NCBI GenBank assembly: GCA_016286205.1
Contig: JAEESF010000016.1
Location: forward strand, 1-33,902
Reading direction: 5' to 3'
DNA: 33,902 nucleotides
Origin: Colicola sp016286205
GTDB lineage: Bacteria > Bacteroidota > Bacteroidia > Bacteroidales > Paludibacteraceae
Part shown: positions 32,841-33,902 of the stretch, in pieces
How positions within the stretch are numbered: the first letter of the stretch is position 1
Layout of the letters: each line of letters begins with the position of its first letter
Notes under the pieces: model-generated
What the model saw: the letters and a program-made list of their open reading frames with translations, nothing else
Database searches by the model: none
What the model was told of the DNA's origin: nothing
Position numbers and translations under genes: made by a program

Positions 32841-33706
32841 CTGAATATAGCTATCATCGGCGCTGCCAGTAGCAAGCTGTCAAAGCGGTCCAGCACACCT
32901 CCGTGTCCGGGCAGAAAACGTCCCGAATCTTTCACTCCAATAGTCCGTTTCATCAGGCTTTCCATTAGGTCGCCCAATGTACCAAAACCGCAGGCGACTA
33001 GCGCGAATAGAATAACAATGATATTTTGCGTCACATTCGCCACTGTTTCTCCATCTCTCATCATCAACACATCAAACCAACCAAAGTGGTTCAAGATGTA
33101 CGCTGTGCCTATGGCAAAAGCAAAACCGCCAAATAGTCCTTCCCAGCTTTTCTTGGGGCTGACACGAGGAAACATCTTGTGGTTTCCGTTCGCGCGTTTG
33201 GCGGTCAGACTGCCTACGCAATAAGCGCCCGTATCGTTCACCCAAATCAGCACAAACAGCGCCAAAAGCAGATATTTGTCTAGCAGCAAAATCAGTGCCA
33301 TCGAGCAGAAGGGCAGGGCTATCATCACTTGCGAACTAAGCAGATTGCCCCAATTAGCCACCGGATTAGGTGCTTGGTGCCATAGTTCGTCTATCAGTGC
33401 GCCAAACAGAATGAGCGCGTATGCGATAGATAAAACGATAAATGGCAAATCACCCATCAGCCAAACGGGTTCACCGAATAGCTCAAAGAAGGGCGTACAA
33501 GCCATCGACCATAGTATAAGTGTGCAAACGATGGCACTTCCGCGTAGCGGACCATTAGAACCCACCAGACGATGAAACTCATCGACTGCCCAGCAAGCAA
33601 ACACGGCAAAAAGAACCACGAAAGCCATCGGGTGGAGAAGTATACTACAAACTACACAAGCTACAAACAGGGCACCAAACAAGGTGCGTTTCCATAATTC
33701 AGACAT
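32807..33706 (-). CDS. cdsA: Phosphatidate cytidylyltransferase (CDP-diacylglycerol synthase)
   Basis: A 299-residue integral membrane enzyme making CDP-diacylglycerol from phosphatidate and CTP, the branch point of phospholipid synthesis. Several membrane helices fill the protein; the signature is seen as SPKKSWEG and KDSGRFLPGHGGVLDRFDS (259-277). In many Bacteroidetes cdsA follows ftsH, but here it has its own promoter and nothing recognisable directly upstream within the window. Downstream are lipid A acyltransferase and glycosyltransferase genes, so this is a small envelope operon. Confidence 0.95.
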   Translation of the reverse strand: MSELWKRTLFGALFVACVVCSILLHPMAFVVLFAVFACWAVDEFHRLVGSNGPLRGSAIVCTLILWSMACTPFFELFGEPVWLMGDLPFIVLSIAYALILFGALIDELWHQAPNPVANWGNLLSSQVMIALPFCSMALILLLDKYLLLALFVLIWVNDTGAYCVGSLTAKRANGNHKMFPRVSPKKSWEGLFGGFAFAIGTAYILNHFGWFDVLMMRDGETVANVTQNIIVILFALVACGFGTLGDLMESLMKRTIGVKDSGRFLPGHGGVLDRFDSLLLAAPMIAIFSWVCYGLLLLF

Positions 33707-33735
33707 CTTTATTCAAACAGTTTTTCGGTCCTGAA

Positions 33736-33755
33736 ACCTTTGCGGCTGCAAAGGT
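33736..33755. promoter_or_regulatory. 8-bp inverted repeat overlapping the cdsA promoter -7 element
   Basis: ACCTTTGC, loop GGCT, GCAAAGGT: perfect eight-base arms. One arm covers most of the -7 element (TACCTTTG on the minus strand). The other arm lies just downstream, around the expected transcription start. Confidence 0.5.
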
Positions 33756-33780
33756 AACGCTTTTTTCTGACATATGCAAA
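33749..33780 (-). promoter_or_regulatory. Promoter of the cdsA operon
   Basis: On the minus strand TTTG (33780-33777), 20 bases, then TACCTTTG (33756-33749) followed by CAGCCG, the same bases that follow the ffs -7 element. The leader to the ATG at 33706 would be about 35-40 bases. Confidence 0.75.
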
Positions 33781-33902
33781 TTTTGACTTGATTTTATGAA
33801 AAAACGTATATGTAGCAGATGCCATTCTCGTTGATTTTTCCCTCTCAATAACTTAACTTATCTGTATTATATACTTTGTATATAATACTAACAAAAAAGA
33901 AA
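33781..33902. other. AT-rich intergenic end of the window with a 25-base palindrome
   Basis: No coding frame is convincing here. At 33864-33888 there is a perfect inverted repeat: GTATTATATAC, TTT, GTATATAATAC (11-base arms). No T run follows on either strand, so it does not look like a simple terminator. What lies to its right is outside the window. Confidence 0.5.

Overview
This is about 34 kb of ordinary chromosome from a member of the order Bacteroidales. The evidence is the promoter type (a -7 element TAnnTTTG, with TTG 20 bases upstream, seen at three or four places), a Bacteroidales-type SRP RNA, and families typical of the phylum: DUF4835, DUF4831, a PorE-like lipoprotein, Wzi-like capsule proteins and cargo with type IX secretion (T9SS) C-terminal tails. 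The T9SS parts argue against the genus Bacteroides itself. I see no phage, insertion sequence, CRISPR array, tRNA or rRNA.

Layout. Positions 1-680 (minus) hold the N-terminal 226 residues of a RecD-like helicase that runs off the left edge. Positions 781-880 (plus) hold the SRP RNA gene ffs, whose terminator touches the stop codon of the last gene of a very long minus-strand run. That run, 26728 down to 885, has 21 genes with no gap over 57 bases and many stop/start overlaps. In transcription order it encodes bactofilin, a DUF1015 protein, PorE-like OmpA lipoprotein, thymidylate synthase, dihydrofolate reductase, EttA, a hemerythrin/LuxR regulator, TilS, AroE, DUF4831, DUF4835 (PorD-like), RecN, RarA, HemW, penicillin-binding protein 1A, a TPR protein, a TraB/GumN-like protein, a small secreted protein, an amidase/xanthan-lyase-like protein, RlmD and a subtilase. 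Its only clear promoter is in front of bactofilin, divergent from a plus-strand operon (26942-31082): a small membrane protein, OmpH/Skp, a Wzi-like barrel and a T9SS cargo protein. Convergent to that is a minus-strand envelope cluster (33706 down to 31071): CdsA, an LpxL-type acyltransferase and a GT2 glycosyltransferase, with its own promoter.

Much of the window concerns the cell envelope: peptidoglycan synthesis and hydrolysis, lipid and lipid A synthesis, outer-membrane chaperone and barrel, and T9SS machinery and cargo. This is interleaved with housekeeping genes for DNA repair, folate/dTMP, tRNA and rRNA modification and translation.

I did not find a clearly new multi-gene system. The signals most worth a second look are: an 11-bp tandem array inside hemW that shares a near-identical 28-base stretch with an unrelated gene 14 kb away; a 7-bp tandem array inside the helicase gene; a regulator fusing a di-iron hemerythrin-type sensor to a LuxR DNA-binding domain; a dihydrofolate reductase with Cys at the usually invariant Trp22; a TraB-family protein missing both GxxH motifs; a short TilS; and several perfect palindromes at promoters. 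All functional calls come from reading motifs and remembered families; no database search was run.
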